Source: Megalopta genalis (taxonomy: Eukaryota; Arthropoda; Insecta; Hymenoptera; Halictidae). From it: a DNA stretch of 64,000 nt. Position numbers and translations under genes: made by a program. Where the stretch lies: NCBI RefSeq assembly GCF_051020955.1, contig NC_135013.1, positions 43,405,087-43,469,086 of the forward strand, given 5' to 3'. The notes under the pieces are model-generated. The model was not told where the DNA came from, made no database searches, and saw only the letters and a list, made by a program, of their open reading frames with translations. Shown piece after piece: positions 1 to 12,537 of the stretch; within the stretch, counting starts at the first letter, position 1; each line of letters begins with the position of its first letter.

Positions 1-232
1 TCTATTTAAAATCTATTATAATTAAATTCCTCCCTATTGAAATCCAATTTTAATTAAAATTTCTATAAGAAATACATTACAACTCAAATTTCTGTTTAAA
101 ATCTATTATAATTAAATTTCCGCCTATTGAAATCCAATTGTAATTACAATTTCTATGAAAAATATGTTACAACTTAAATTCCTATTAAAAAATCTATTGC
201 ATTAAATTAAAAAATCTATTATTATCAAATTT
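1..232. repeat. 90-bp tandem repeat, cut by window edge
   Basis: Two full units start at 1 (tctatttaaaatctattata) and 91 (tctgtttaaaatctattata). A third, decaying unit starts at 181. The units agree closely over the full 90 bases. The array probably continues to the left of the window. A degenerate relative of the same word set is seen near 62,200-62,300. No coding potential. Confidence 0.8.
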
Positions 233-1377
233 TATCTCCTATTCGGATAAAAAAAATGGTATCGTTAGAGTCGATCTAACGAGATGAGACAGTAAGTGTA
301 AACTAAATAAAATATGCCTTAATATAACTAAGTGAAATATGCATTCTAATGAGTCTATCAAAACACTATTCATCATAAAAGGAACAACGTTATGGCTTTG
401 TGACGAGACAGAAACGAAATATCCAATTTTTGTATCAAAAGTGCTGTAAATAATTTAGTAGTGAAGAAATTAAATCGTCTGGATATCACAAACTATGAAG
501 ATTTCAGAATTGAATTAATTACATTAATACCTCGCGTAAAGACTGTTTACAATACACATCAAGCTCAAAAATTGCACTAATATAGATATTATTTTCCAGA
601 GTCGTTTTGTGGCATAAAACATTCAAGAGAATCAAATTAAAAACAGATTTTACGTATGTGTCTCTTTTATTTGGAGCCCCTGTTAATGTTAAATTATTTA
701 AGAACTTGGTTTACTATTATTCCGGAGAGCTATTGAGATGATTTAGTCGTTGAGGTGGGTCATGACCTAAAAAAAGGTTGAGAAACACTGCACTAGACGA
801 ACAGGTGACGATGAAAGAACGAAGCTCTCGTATAAAATGTCACAATATATAATAACTGGTCGCAATAAAGAAGTAATCTGTTATATTCTTCATATATAAG
901 ATATTAGAGAACCGCAGAGTCGACATTAGGAACACCATAAACTCGTACGTGACTTGTAATTTGACTTTTATAGGAAGAATATTGCCTCGGAAGAAACGAT
1001 GCTTCGGCTAAATATATCTTCTCTCAAAGTTCCCGGAGTAATAGCTTCCTGACCCAAATCTCAACGAGATCACGAATCTGCTAGAGACAGGAAATCCGTA
1101 CGTTAACATCGGAATATAGACGTACTAAATTCGATTGAGCGCCGTCCCTCAGTCAGTCAACTCTAATTAAATTCAACGATGTAAACCACCGCAGTAAGGC
1201 TGATCAAATAAGTTCGAAAAATGTGCAGCGAAATACAATGAAACTGGTATACATTTCAAAAATATTAAATAACAATTACGCCGATACAACGATACGTCGA
1301 ATCTGTTTTAATGACAGTAAAGTATAGACATTATTGTTTTTGAAAATATTTTTTAGTTCATTGACTTCCGTAGAATA
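233..1377. other. non-coding AT-rich stretch
   Basis: No supportable gene. It contains a short inverted repeat at about 262-281 (cgttagagtcgatctaacg), a hAT-like terminus at 752-790 (separate entry), and at about 1,198 the string ggctgatcaaataagttcg. A close match to that string occurs at about 14,880 (ggctgatcaataagttcg); both resemble mariner element ends. Confidence 0.5.
752..790 (+). mobile_element. terminal fragment of a hAT-type DNA transposon
   Basis: The segment reads gaggtgggtcatgacc, then a run of A, then aaggttgagaaacactg. This matches the inward-reversed form of the widely found hAT terminus that begins CAGTG-(G/T)TTCTCAACC and continues into a GGGTC-GACC palindrome. If so, the element ends at 790 and the next 8 bases would be the target duplication. 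The other end was not found, so this is a solo relic. Confidence 0.45.
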
Positions 1378-1785
1378 TGCAGTGGTGTTCATAATTACAG
1401 ACTCAAAGTAATTTCTACATTGTTTTAGTTTTCATTTAAATATTAGTAACAATGTAAAAATTACTTTGATCCTATAATTATGCACATCATTTTACAATCT
1501 ACTGAAATCAATGTGCTAAATATTATTTTAATTATTCCTAATATAAAAATATACACAAATATGATATTTTGTTAAATTTTTTTTTAACGTACAGGGTGTC
1601 TCAACTGAAGGAGGCCATCCCAACAGTACTGCAAATAATTATAAACTCAAACTACATTTTACCTTTTTATTGACATTTTAAAACCAAACAAAAAATATAA
1701 ATATAGGAATATGCAAGTTTTTGTTTAAATATCGCTAAAAATGTAAAAGTTACTTCGTGTCCATAATGAGAAAATAACGCTTCGA
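1378..1785. mobile_element. palindromic MITE (AAAGTAACTTTTACA family), short copy plus fragment
   Basis: A compact copy at about 1,380-1,492 begins cagtggtgttcataatta and closes with the inverted form (tataattatgcacatcat); both arms carry the actcaaagta core. A second fragment of the same family follows at about 1,540-1,785 and ends in aaaagttacttcgtgtccat. Copies recur at 10.9 and 17.9 kb. The structure is typical of a non-autonomous Tc1/mariner-type element. Confidence 0.65.
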
Positions 1786-3953
1786 GTCAATGATTATTGA
1801 TAACATTTTACATAAAATTAGGTGTCGCTAATGAAATTAATCAAATAAGTTAAATATAAATGTTGAATCATTCAGTTGACCAATTAGTATTAATTTTTAT
1901 TGCAGTGAATTTTCAGAAATATTACTGTTTTATAGTGTTTTTGCAGCGTTGCTAACAAACACACGCATATGTATATATAGTGTACACGTTTTTCCGGGTG
2001 TTTAAACGAAGAAAAGAAAGTTCAAATTAATATATTTTTGCGAGTAATAAATAATTATGAAAGTTAATTACGACGAATAATTTGACTCAGTTGATTAGAA
2101 TAATTTGAATGGATTACTGTACCATTCACTGTACTTGATGTCTCGTTACCGCTAGCGATATTAAAACAGTGGTCTCCACTTCAAGGTTAACGACAATCTG
2201 TACAGAAGTTCACGAGTATTTTCATTTTATAACGAAACTTTAGATCGTTCGCTTCGACTCGTTGAGTTCGTCCCAATGTGAGTCTGTCTTTCTCTCAATG
2301 ACACGCACATCTTCCGCATAGCATTGGCACAAAATTCTCGTTCACGGGAATTGTAGCACAATTGCGATCGAAGATCGACACCAGTTGAGATGATGATAAT
2401 GCACAGCAACCACCGACGCTTTTACGTAATTGTGTATCACCATTATAGAAATATAAACTGTTTATTGTTGTCTCACCTGAAACGCTTCTGGAGTTATTAG
2501 AATTAGAGGAATCGGTTGTGCTGTCACTAATTTTTCGTTTCTCTCACGTGCCTGCAAGGCATATCAGAAACGACAAAAGGTTCGGATGGAAGCTTCGCTC
2601 GATCGAGCGTAAAACAAACTATATTCTCTTACATTTATTCGAGCCTTCAACCTATTATTCTATTCGCGAGCTTTATGGTCATTTATACGCTCGGATATGA
2701 AAAATGATTATCGATTCTCGTATTTTTCACGATTGTTTTAACCTAATTATGAAAGAAATGTTAAATAATTATACAGAAATTTTTAATTGAAAATCTGATT
2801 TCCAGATATATCACTGATTTTTCATCCGAGCCTAATATCAACTACGTGCATATTATTATCAGCGATATTATTATTATGAAATGTGCTGATGTGTAAGTAT
2901 TCATACGTAAATAAAACTGAAACTTACATGCGCAACAATAATTTTAGTAATTACATATAATATAAATACAATATATAATAATATAATACATCGACATTCA
3001 CGAGTCTTCTTAACTCAAGATTAAACGAAGTTAAGGAGAAAAGAAAACAGAGAACGATTTGATTGAAATGTAAATGATACGTATCATTTACATGTTCCAC
3101 TCATGAAAATCAAATGAGAAAAACAGCCGTGGATAATGATGAAAATATATATAAATACACGTCTCTCGTGATATGACGTGTAATAAATACAATTCTGTAA
3201 ATAGCATAAACTGTAGCATATTGTCTACGTTGATTTGCTTACGACACATTGATTAATGTACAAAAGTAAAATTATTGGGATTCCTGCACTTATATTAGTA
3301 TGTCGAAGGCACCATGGAGATTTATTTTCAAATGATCAACGTTATATTATTTCTTGCAGTATTATAAACCATAAGAGGATATAAACCATTAGTAAAATTG
3401 CTAGAAGAAACTATCATAGTGACATGTACATAATCCAAAACCCTATACAAAGTGTAAATATCTGTAAACGGTTTGTGCACGTTTTAACTAACCGAGTGAC
3501 TACAATTACCTGTTTATATTCGATACTTTCTACAGATTCATTACGAACTTGTTTTAAAATAGGCGTTCGCCGGAAATAAATCTCGAAGGTAAGCACTCCC
3601 CATGGCATCTTCCTACGGATGAGACTGCGTGCGCTACTGCAGAACGGAGCTACGCAACTATGTTACTAGAATCTACACGGTCAGTCACCTAACTTGATCT
3701 TACACTACCTAATTCGAGCAATTGCGTAACGAAAAGATATTGAAATCAAAATTATGACACTGAAAGGGACATATCAGAGTGCAACTTTAAAAATTATTTT
3801 ATATATAATAAAACACTTTATTTATTTATATTTTAAATTAGACTGTTTATTTAACAAATACAGGATTATTACATGTACACATGTTCGATATCAAGCTATC
3901 AAAATAATGTCGCCTTTATACCACGTAAAAAGAACGAACATAGATTTTCTGAT
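1786..3953. other. non-coding stretch with a perfect palindrome
   Basis: No gene could be supported on either strand. A minus-strand open stretch at about 3,509-3,640 ends at a GT (…ATA AAC AG|GTAATT), but nothing confirms it as an exon. AT-microsatellite-like sequence lies at 2,950-2,995. A 26-bp perfect palindrome at 3,068-3,093 is listed separately. Confidence 0.4.
3068..3093. repeat. 26-bp perfect palindrome
   Basis: The half-site atgtaaatgatac is followed directly by its exact reverse complement. Partly matching outer arms (tttgatt / aatcaaa) lie on both sides. It could be the core of a decayed foldback element or a dimeric protein-binding site. Confidence 0.8.
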
Positions 3954-4060
3954 GACAGCGGATCTTTGTGAAAAATAAAAATTGAAATCTTCAAGATTTT
4001 GTTTTCATTGGCCTATGCTTCATCAGCTTATTTTTCTCGTAAATGCATAAAATCCGCTGT
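3954..4060. mobile_element. TAGACTGCGGA-family MITE, shortened copy
   Basis: The left end (gacagcggatctttgtg then aaaataaaaattg) is the 'A' terminus in reverse. The right end (aaatgcataaaatccgctg) is the 'B' terminus. At about 107 bp it is half the usual 200 bp, so the middle has been lost. Confidence 0.6.
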
Positions 4061-7000
4061 TTTTATTTGTCTACGTTTATCCAATTGAAATCTGCTCAGA
4101 AACATTTGCATTAACGCTCAAAATTGATATTTCTGCTCCAAATTAATATTTCTGTTAAAAACAACACAACTTGACGATTCTCGTGTCACGTACGAGACAT
4201 ATTAAGTCTTCGTAAAAAAAAAATGGATTCCAGTACGACGTTCCGTAGTCATCAATGGGTATTGTTTTCTAAGCTTAGCCAAAAATTGTACTAGAAAACT
4301 CACCGTTCTTCTCGGAGGAGAATTATGCAGCTCCTTCTGGTACTCGCTTTTATACCTTTCGACGTCGGTTTTGAATCGATTTTCGTTAATTTCAGACCGA
4401 AGGACGATGATTATAAGTTCTCACGAAATCTTCACTGATGCAGCATGATAGCCACGCTGCACCCTTGCGACTGCAGCTTCTGCTTCTAGACAATCGTGCA
4501 TAAAGACCGTTTCGTTCATGGAATTATTTCTCTGTTGTGGAGAACTTCAAGTTCTGCTATAGGTCACTTTCGCGTCCATTATTATATTCCTTAATCAAAC
4601 GTACTATATACAGTGTGCGGAGAAAATTCTGCCCCTATATCTATCTGTATATTTGTGCTTAGCTGGTTTGGAAATAAGGATACTTCAATTTAATATTATA
4701 TATATGTTACCAATTTAACAAACATATTAATTGTAAAACACAACAATAAAATTTAAATTAAGTTTTCAAAATATGCTCCTTCTGCTTCAATTCTTCTTCA
4801 AAAATTCTTAATAATTGATAATTAATAATTGATAACAGTTTTAATTCTTCTCTTTTACCGCCCTATCTACCTCCTTTAATTTAATAATTGTAACCATCTC
4901 TTCATCGTTTTTCATTTTTAAGCTGAAAACAAATAGAAACGTGCATGAATGGTAGTAATAAATGTAAAAAATCTAAAGTATTCGAAAAACAAAGTAGATT
5001 TGAACACTGAATATTTGCAGAAAAAAAATGAGCGTTTTTCATAAAGCGACAAAAATTTTCTCCGGATGCTGTATTCGCGATAAGTTCTCTGAGAATGAAA
5101 TTCTCTGAAGCGGTTACTATAACGTTTGATAGCAAGTCGATATTCTCTGAATATTGAACAGCCGTAAACCTTGATTACGTTGCTCCAAGCAGGATAATTA
5201 CAGCGATTCGATCTTCTCTATATTCCAATTCATCTTGATCGTATGTCGAAGTCCATTTGGCGTCTATCATTCACCGGAAAATCCCTCCAGTGGATTTAGG
5301 TAATCCGTTTAGCTAAGCAGCGCGCAAGAGAAAAAGTCTTCTTTTCGTAAAACCCTGAATTCACAGGAGCTAATAGCTCCGGGTACCACTTTCGGTTGTG
5401 TGATGGATCACGCCCAACATCTAAAGCTGTAGAAGGAAGGCTTCATTAATGAGCGGTTACACGCCCAATTTGCTCGTCTAATGAGAGACACGAAACTCTA
5501 TTATTCACTGAAAAGTAGAAGCGTTTCATAACAGTTCCTGATATCTTTCACTTTCATCGGCAAGTGCACCCTACTTTGTTACAAAATTTATCACGAGATT
5601 TGGAGCCGAGCAAGCTCGGCGAATAAACAGTGACACATTAATTATTCGAACATGAAGTTTCACATTGAAGTTTCACATTGAAGTTTCACATTGAAGTTTC
5701 GTGTTGAAGTTTCGTGTTGAAGTATTCAATGTTTGCGAACAATATTTATCCTGTACAACGTAGTACATAGGTTGTGTAGTACAAAGTTATTACAAAATTA
5801 CAAAGACGTGCCACTTTACAGTGTTATTGAATTAGTAATATTTTGCATATTTTTCTACAAAAATAACCGTCAAATACAAAACTGTGAAGGTGCTAGAACA
5901 ATTTGAAAATGTTTTTCCATTATTTCGACTTAGTACAGTTATTAAAAGAGAAAAGATATTTTCATGTAATTAATTAAATAATATTTTCATCTAATTCAGC
6001 AATTACCTTAGTAGTTGGGTAATATATTTGAAGTTTAAAGTAACGAACTGTTCTCATAATGTAATTGGAAATTTTTGTTTAGATTAAAACAGTTTGTGAT
6101 GAAACTATGGATACTGTTTTTACGATTATTCCCATCTGGCATAAGTTGTATTCCTTTTAAACAATTGCTCAAATAGTTTATGAATATTCTAGTTGGCTTC
6201 ATAGAAGAAGGGAAAAATCAATTACAAGGTTTCATAATAAATCTAGCTGCAACAAAAACAAAATATTATTTCACCTAATGCATGATATGCGAGTATTCTC
6301 ATTGATTGTTCATCCCAAGCCAGGAAAAATTTTAAATCTTGAACAAAGCTGTAGATAATGTATATACTACGTTGCACTAAAGAATAGAACTTTTTCTTGT
6401 CGAATCTATTTTATAGTTGCGTATTTTCTAAAAAGATTGAAAGTAAAACTAATGTAATTAATTTTTCGGATTAATTTTATATTTGCGTATTGCCTAAAGA
6501 GATCAGAAGCAAAAAGAACATCGAATTGTTTAGTTCGCAAATTAATTTCAGTGTTTACCGAACGTTTTGATAATGGTATACGATTAATTTAACTTAAATA
6601 ACCATCTCAGGCTTGTTATAGACTTGCGATAATAGGCCCCGATATGCTTCGATTGTCTCTGGCCATCGCATCGTTGCCGAGTCACGATAAGCATCATTTT
6701 CTCATTTCCTCCTCCGAAGATAAGTGGTGTTAAGTCCGGGGAACGTGCCGGACACGAAACTTCTTCGTCACGTTCGATCCATCGATTAGAGAACCGTCAC
6801 TGAAATACATAATCTTATTACACACGCGAGTGAATTCCGGTGGACTACTTTCGATGAAACTGAGAACATGCGGGCTGATAAACATGATGAACTGATTTAG
6901 GAGCATGCAATATCTCGTTAAAAATGGTGACACCAATGTGAGGATAAATATCCGCGTGTTGCTGTAATATAAATTACTATTACAGATAATGGTATGATTC

Positions 7001-7993
7001 ACGCGAAATTTATAATAATACTGTTAATTTTCATTACCGATAGAAATAGGAAATTATATGTTTTATTTTATGTTATATTTTTAGTTCGATTATAAATATA
7101 GAAAATAAAACAGCATAAAGAGGAAAGCAAAACAAATTTCGGAAGTATGAAAATAATATAAATATGAAATAAATATATACATATAGACATGGGTAGACGT
7201 ATAAATATAATACATACATATATAAAATTTGTTATTATATGAATCGAGGCATTCGTAATAACAAATTTTATAAGCATTAATATGTTCCAGATGATGCTAT
7301 TGAATTATTATAAAAAAAACATTGTTAAAATCAATGATGAAGTCAATATTGTGTTACGTTCCAAGTCAGGCCGGTGTATTTCATTGTTAATAAAAAGATT
7401 CGTTTAAATTTACAATTTGAAAGAATTCATATTTAAGAAATTTGTTATATCGATATTTTATGAAAACTACAGCTTATTTAATTTCATTTCACGTTCCACT
7501 ATTCAATTACGAATACATCAATTGTACTTTGAAGTCGAAAATAAATGCACGTTGCAATTTTTGTAAAAAAATCGGGGAAAAATCTTGTGATACAATCTAA
7601 AACGTGCTTTCTTTACATGTTTCTGTAGTTTGCCACACTGGTACTGAAGCCACACTGGTACTCGAATGGAGGACACCTTGATAAATAATACAATATTTCC
7701 TCGCTGTCCAAATTCATTCTGAGGGGCATCGTACATCGACCCTTGCAGATCGAACTATTTCTCATGTCAACTTCACCCTTCGGAAATGGGGAAGATTTTT
7801 GTCTTAATAGGAAAACTGAAAATTCACCTTCGTGCCATTATTGTGTACCATGCGTAATTATCGGCAAGATATTTAGATTCAAATTAAACAAATGCTATCT
7901 CGTGCAAAAAGTGAGAATCAAGATATCCAGGCTAGAGGGGTTCTTATAAAATTTTTGAAAAAAAACAATGCAAGAATGAAACAACTTAATTTA
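4061..7993. other. non-coding stretch; possible minus-strand promoter/first exon near 4.3 kb
   Basis: No confirmed gene. On the minus strand near 4,355-4,298 there is a TATAAAAG box and, about 45 bases downstream, a good donor (AACG|GTGAGT, exon end at 4,304). This could be a promoter with a short first exon, or a small internal exon. A 13-bp minisatellite is at 5,653. An open minus-strand stretch at 6,730-7,002 has no recognisable motif. Confidence 0.35.
5653..5730. repeat. 13-bp minisatellite
   Basis: Six direct copies of tgaagtttcacat lie head to tail. The last three drift to tgaagtttcgtgt and tgaagtattcaat. The period is exactly 13 bases (5,653, 5,666 and so on). Not coding. Confidence 0.9.
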
Positions 7994-8193
7994 TAAATAT
8001 ATACGTTATTAAATTTGCAACGATATTAACTGAACTATTCTACATACGTATATTCCACAAAATTTCAGTTTCCGTAATTTCCGAATTCGGAATTCTTGGA
8101 ACCAATTGTAATGATGGAACTGCGTAGAATATGCAGAACAGTTCAATAAGTAACAATTAATATTATTGCAAATTTAATAACGTATATACAAAG
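7994..8193. mobile_element. foldback MITE, about 200 bp
   Basis: The left arm tatatacgttattaaatttg (about 7,998) reappears inverted at the right edge as caaatttaataacgtatata (about 8,170-8,189). An inner matched block follows (tgaactattctacata / ttgaactgttctgcat). The arms together cover about 70 bp each. No coding content and no second copy found here. Confidence 0.7.
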
Positions 8194-10180
8194 TTCGACA
8201 TGATTTACGTGAATGTTCGTTTAAATGAATATTTACATAAAACATTAATAGTTATTTGGAAGTTTAAATGAAAGACAAAGATAATTACTTATTATTTGTA
8301 CAGATTAAAAATAAATTATTTAAAATGATAAAATTTATTTCCTACTCTTAAAAGTATAATTTCAATTGTAACTTATTAATTATCATTTGAATGCTTATTA
8401 TTTTGAATTTACTGACACATCTAGCGAGGCGACGCATTTATATTTTAAAAAACCATATCTGACAAATGAATGATATACCAATACAAGTACGACATAGATT
8501 TTAAGAAGTCAGAGAATGAATTACTAATTATATTGTATATCCCTACCAATGTCACAATTTCTGATGAAAATATTCCTTTTAATGAGAAATAAAATTTTGG
8601 ACGATCAAGTTAGGTGTTCCGCTTCGAACGCATTCCACTTTTTACGATTGCGACAACAATATTGTTTCCTAGGTAAAGAAACTACGGGCTAGGAAATTCA
8701 CAAGAACTACGATGTATATTTTACACGCCTACAACACATGGTAATCAAACATTTGTGTAAGAACACTGCACGATGACAAATTCTAAGAAAAGTATTGTGC
8801 AGTTGCATTTAAAAAAGAATCTCAAGGCTACTTTGATTTGTAAGATAAATGTGGGAATTCCGAAAATTTTTCTTCTCCTACATTAATCAATCGAGCTTGA
8901 ATTTGTACTGTTTCTCGTGTGGTTATATATTACTCATATTATAACAGATAATTACTTGTATGTTTGTACATCTAGCAGCAATGTGTATAACAATCACTGC
9001 AATGCATACTGTACAAAGTTGATGGAATTATTATTTGTAATTATACAACCATGAAAGCCAGCGTGAAACGTTAAATGGCTGAATTACGATGGTTGTTGTT
9101 GTAATTCGTATTTAAGTTTTACATCCATGTAATTAATTCATTTATATGTACTGTTCGTAAAAATTAAATGAAAACATGGGATAAAGTTATTTTCAGTATT
9201 CACGTAAATATATTCAAATACTGCTCTATAGAACATTCGGTTTACGTTAGAACCTCGATTATGAAAACTGTTTATATGTCAACTATGATAGAAACTATGA
9301 TTACCATTTTTTAATACAGAATGTAATAAAATAATCTTTATTAGCAGATAGGATAGTTATCAATGCGTGTCACAAAATGAATCATAGTTTAGTATTCTTA
9401 CAGAAAATATTTGGATAAAAGAATAGAGATAATTAAATAATTTAATTTCTGCTGACATGCATAACATGCAGAATAAAAATCGTAGTTTCTCACAATTTTT
9501 GACCGATAACTACAAGAAATCTCGAGTTTTTGTTAACCGATTTCATTAAAATTTTCAGTATGCATACAAGACGCCGAGATTTTTAAAACGAATTTTTTAA
9601 ATTTTCATTATAGGCTTAGACAAAAAGGTTGAGAAGACATAATTTTTAATTTTTTTATCATTTCAGCCAATTGTAATTTTCGAGAACAATTTTTTAGCCA
9701 TTGTCTAATAAAAATTTAGGCCTCTTGGCCTAATTATAAATATTTATAAATAAATATAAATAATTATAATAAATAATTATAAATATTCATTGAACTGTTG
9801 ATGATTCCAAGCATAATCAGTTACGTTATTGTCAGGGCTAAAAAGGTATTGAAAAGTTGCAGTTGATCAAAGCTATTATTTCTTTAATCCTCCTGCATAC
9901 TTTCAATTTGTACAAAGTTCAATATGCTCGAATAATTGACGGCACTACTTCGTTTCCGAACCTGATAAAAAAAATAGTATCGCATGTATGACGGACGACC
10001 TAATCAACGCGTAGATGTAGTGTAGGGTAAAGTTGCCTAATACGAGGATCTCTCCTAACAATGAGACCCTAGTTTGTTTTCGTTGTAGACGTCCCATCGT
10101 CGCATCGACACTTCTTTGTTGCGTATCAACTCGCATCTTTCATTATTTCGTCTGCTTGTTGGTGTCCAGATCAGTTTAGC
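8194..10180. other. non-coding AT-rich stretch
   Basis: No exon, RNA gene or transposon boundary could be supported. Only AT-rich simple sequence stands out, for example 9,735-9,790 (aataaatataaataattata). Confidence 0.5.
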
Positions 10181-10381
10181 GCAGAGTAGTCAAGGAAATT
10201 AACTACCCAAGGCGACACATACGCATTTCTGCAATTCTGAACTACGATCAGACAGAAGCTCTGCGTCGCGTTGTCATCGTAGTTCAGAATTACAATATTC
10301 ACCCGATAGACGCCCACGCCGCTGTGCGGGATTCGCTGCGCATGCGTCACTTTGCGTAGTTAATTTGCCTGACTGCACTGT
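10181..10381. mobile_element. foldback MITE, about 200 bp, GC-richer
   Basis: The left arm gtagtcaaggaaattaacta is matched inverted at the right by tagttaatttgcctgactgc. An inner pair (aattctgaactacgat at about 10,233 and atcgtagttcagaatt at about 10,279) forms a second stem. It is clearly richer in G+C than its surroundings. Transposon of unknown superfamily. Confidence 0.75.
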
Positions 10382-10897
10382 TCTACTGTCGTGGCGAACA
10401 ATATATTTGTAGAATACGTTGCGAAAAGTTTTTGAAAATTATATTACAAATATCTTAAAAATGATAAGTGCATAATTACTTTCGCAAATACTATTGTATA
10501 GTACATTCAATGAAGTTTGAAATTTACTAGTTATATATATCATTAAAGATTGCAGAATAATCCACAAAATTCCTTACTATTTGACATGTTATTATTTCCA
10601 AATATGTGACCTTGGAAGAAAAGACAATTTAAAAAAAAAGTACTAAAAGAAAGCGTATAGAAATTGCTAGTTCTATAAATGGGCCATTAAACACTGTGGT
10701 GTTGAAGAAACAAATTTTATATGTCCAATGTGTGAGAAATAGAAGAAAAAAAATTTGCTGGAAAAATCAAACTGGTTCTCAGAAGGTACCCATTTTTCAA
10801 ATCTATGAATTTACATACTTTTAGTTTTTCCTTCATTACGAAGTAGCGGAATTTCTTTTCCTACATTTACCAGTAGATTGTAAAAGAATATATATAT

Positions 10898-11358
10898 AGT
10901 GATGTAAATAATTATAGACTCAAAGTCATTTTTATATTTTTAGTAATATTTAGATAAAAACATAACGATATATCATATTTGTATATTTCTATATTCTATT
11001 ATTTCTAATATAGAAATATACAAATTATATTCTATTATTTCTAATATAGAAATATACAAATTATATAATAATATTTCTATATTCTATTTCTAATATAGAA
11101 ATATACAAATATGGTTTTTTCTTGGTTTTTCTTTAAATATCTGTAAAAATATATAAGTTTCACAGCGCTGTAGGTGGTCTCTTTTAGCTAAGTCATCCTG
11201 TTTATGTAAAACAATACTTAACAAAATATCATGTTTATATATTTCTATATTAGAAATAATACAAAAAAAATACAAATATAGTATTTTGTTAAGTTTTCGT
11301 TTAGGTATCAGTAACAATGTAAAAGTCGCTTTGAGTCCATAATTATGCCCACCACTGT
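10898..11358. mobile_element. palindromic MITE (AAAGTAACTTTTACA family), one to two copies
   Basis: It begins agtgatgtaaataattatag and ends tccataattatgcccaccac, its inverted partner. The centre holds several copies of the hairpin-forming word ctaatatagaaatatacaaa. An internal terminus-like stretch (tttcacagcgctgtaggtgg, about 11,158-11,177) suggests two elements side by side, the second truncated. Confidence 0.7.
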
Positions 11359-11736
11359 ATTTTAGTTTTTAAACGTGTATCCATTTTTAATAAAAGTGTT
11401 TTCAATCGAAAATTATGGTATAAACAAAAATGGGTCCCATACTAGGCACCTTTATCCCTGGTTAGAGATAGAACAGTTTGCATAATCGAGGCTCCCATGT
11501 GTTGAGGAAAGCGTCACGTCGGTATCGTGGAATTCAGCGATTCCACGTAGTTCTGCTATGGTTCCCTTCAAAGTAAAGCATTGTAGAAGCTGATCCGGTT
11601 CTCGGTGGGTACATAAGTTCTTTGTCCGTGTCTGCATTGTCAGAAATCACGCTTTGAGAAAGATTGCATTGGAAAGCAATTTCCATACGAGCTGGATCTC
11701 GGTAAGACGATCTAATCACGTTGCTGCAATTTCCAG
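11359..11736. other. GC-richer segment upstream of the first supported exon
   Basis: Taken as intron of the + strand gene. It is noticeably richer in G+C than the flanks. The minus strand is open over 11,534-11,815 and, in another frame, over 11,452-11,637, with protein-like composition. No splice signals tie these together, so no antisense gene is called. Confidence 0.4.
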
Positions 11737-11856
11737 CATCTGCACTGGTCGAACCATCAGATGGACTCCTTGGATAGCGGACCTGGACTCGGCTTGCCGA
11801 GAACCTCGAGACCACGAGTGAACAGCGCCATCGATGTGGCCGGCTTTGTATCCCAG
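11737..11856 (+). CDS. internal exon of unrecognised multi-exon gene (first supported exon)
   Basis: A 120-nt exon between an acceptor (gctgcaatttccag) and a donor (tcccag|gtaggt). It is open in frame 0 for 40 codons, starting HLHWSNHQMDSLDSGPGLGL and ending VAGFVSQ. The sequence is polar and Gly/Pro/Ser/Arg-rich, with no domain I recognise, so probably a disordered cytoplasmic segment. It ends in phase 0, and the next supported exon (23,836) also starts in phase 0. If the donor is not used, the frame continues to a stop at 11,965-11,967 after 37 more codons, giving an alternative C-terminus. The 5' part of the gene is outside the window or not recognisable. The call rests on splice signals, phase and base composition only. 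Confidence 0.5.
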
Positions 11857-12537
11857 GTAGGTAATCGTATCAAACGGGAAAGCTACGCGCGTTCAATTTC
11901 CTCGTGGAACACCTTGAAACTTTCGATCGAGCAGGCCGGAGCTATCAGCCCTCGCGTCGATTTCTAATCAGAAAAATGGAATAGCCAGTCACTCGCCTCT
12001 AATATGCTGAACATTTGAACGCGCGGCGAACTGCAATGCTCGGTCGAGAATTTGTTTGGTTGAAATGACTTTCTGCTTGCGACGGATGGAAAGTTCTCAA
12101 TGAATGATTTCGCAAAAAGAAATCCATCGACAGAAATTGTTACAGCTTTTCTAGTATTTCGCATGGAAAAGGTACCAGATAGGTACTCCGATTGATGGTA
12201 CTTTAATATGCGCTCGGGATTTAAATGTCCGCTGCCGGACTGTACTCTCTAAAACGCTCTTGCTTTATTCAAATTGATACGTTGGATTTTATATTGTATT
12301 TGGTGGTTGAAACCCTGAGCACGGTTTTGAGTAGATTATTTTGTGCAGAAATTTATTAAGAAATCAGATGAATAAATAATTTTAGTGATAAATCTTATAG
12401 TTAATTTCTCATGACTTTTTTCTTTTTCAAAACATAAAATTCCACTCGGTAAATAATAAATGCCCATTTACAAAACCGCGGTACTCTTATCCTAGCGTAG
12501 GTCCTTTAAATGGGAGCGGCGAAATGTTAAAAACTTA

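Noticed and set aside
3414..3640. Minus-strand exon candidate ending at AAACAG|GTAATT
   Set aside because: There is a single splice signal, no matching partner exon and no recognisable protein.
6730..7002. Minus-strand frame of 90 codons with hydrophobic stretches, considered as a chemoreceptor fragment
   Set aside because: No conserved receptor motif or splice site could be seen. Hydrophobicity is expected from T-rich DNA.
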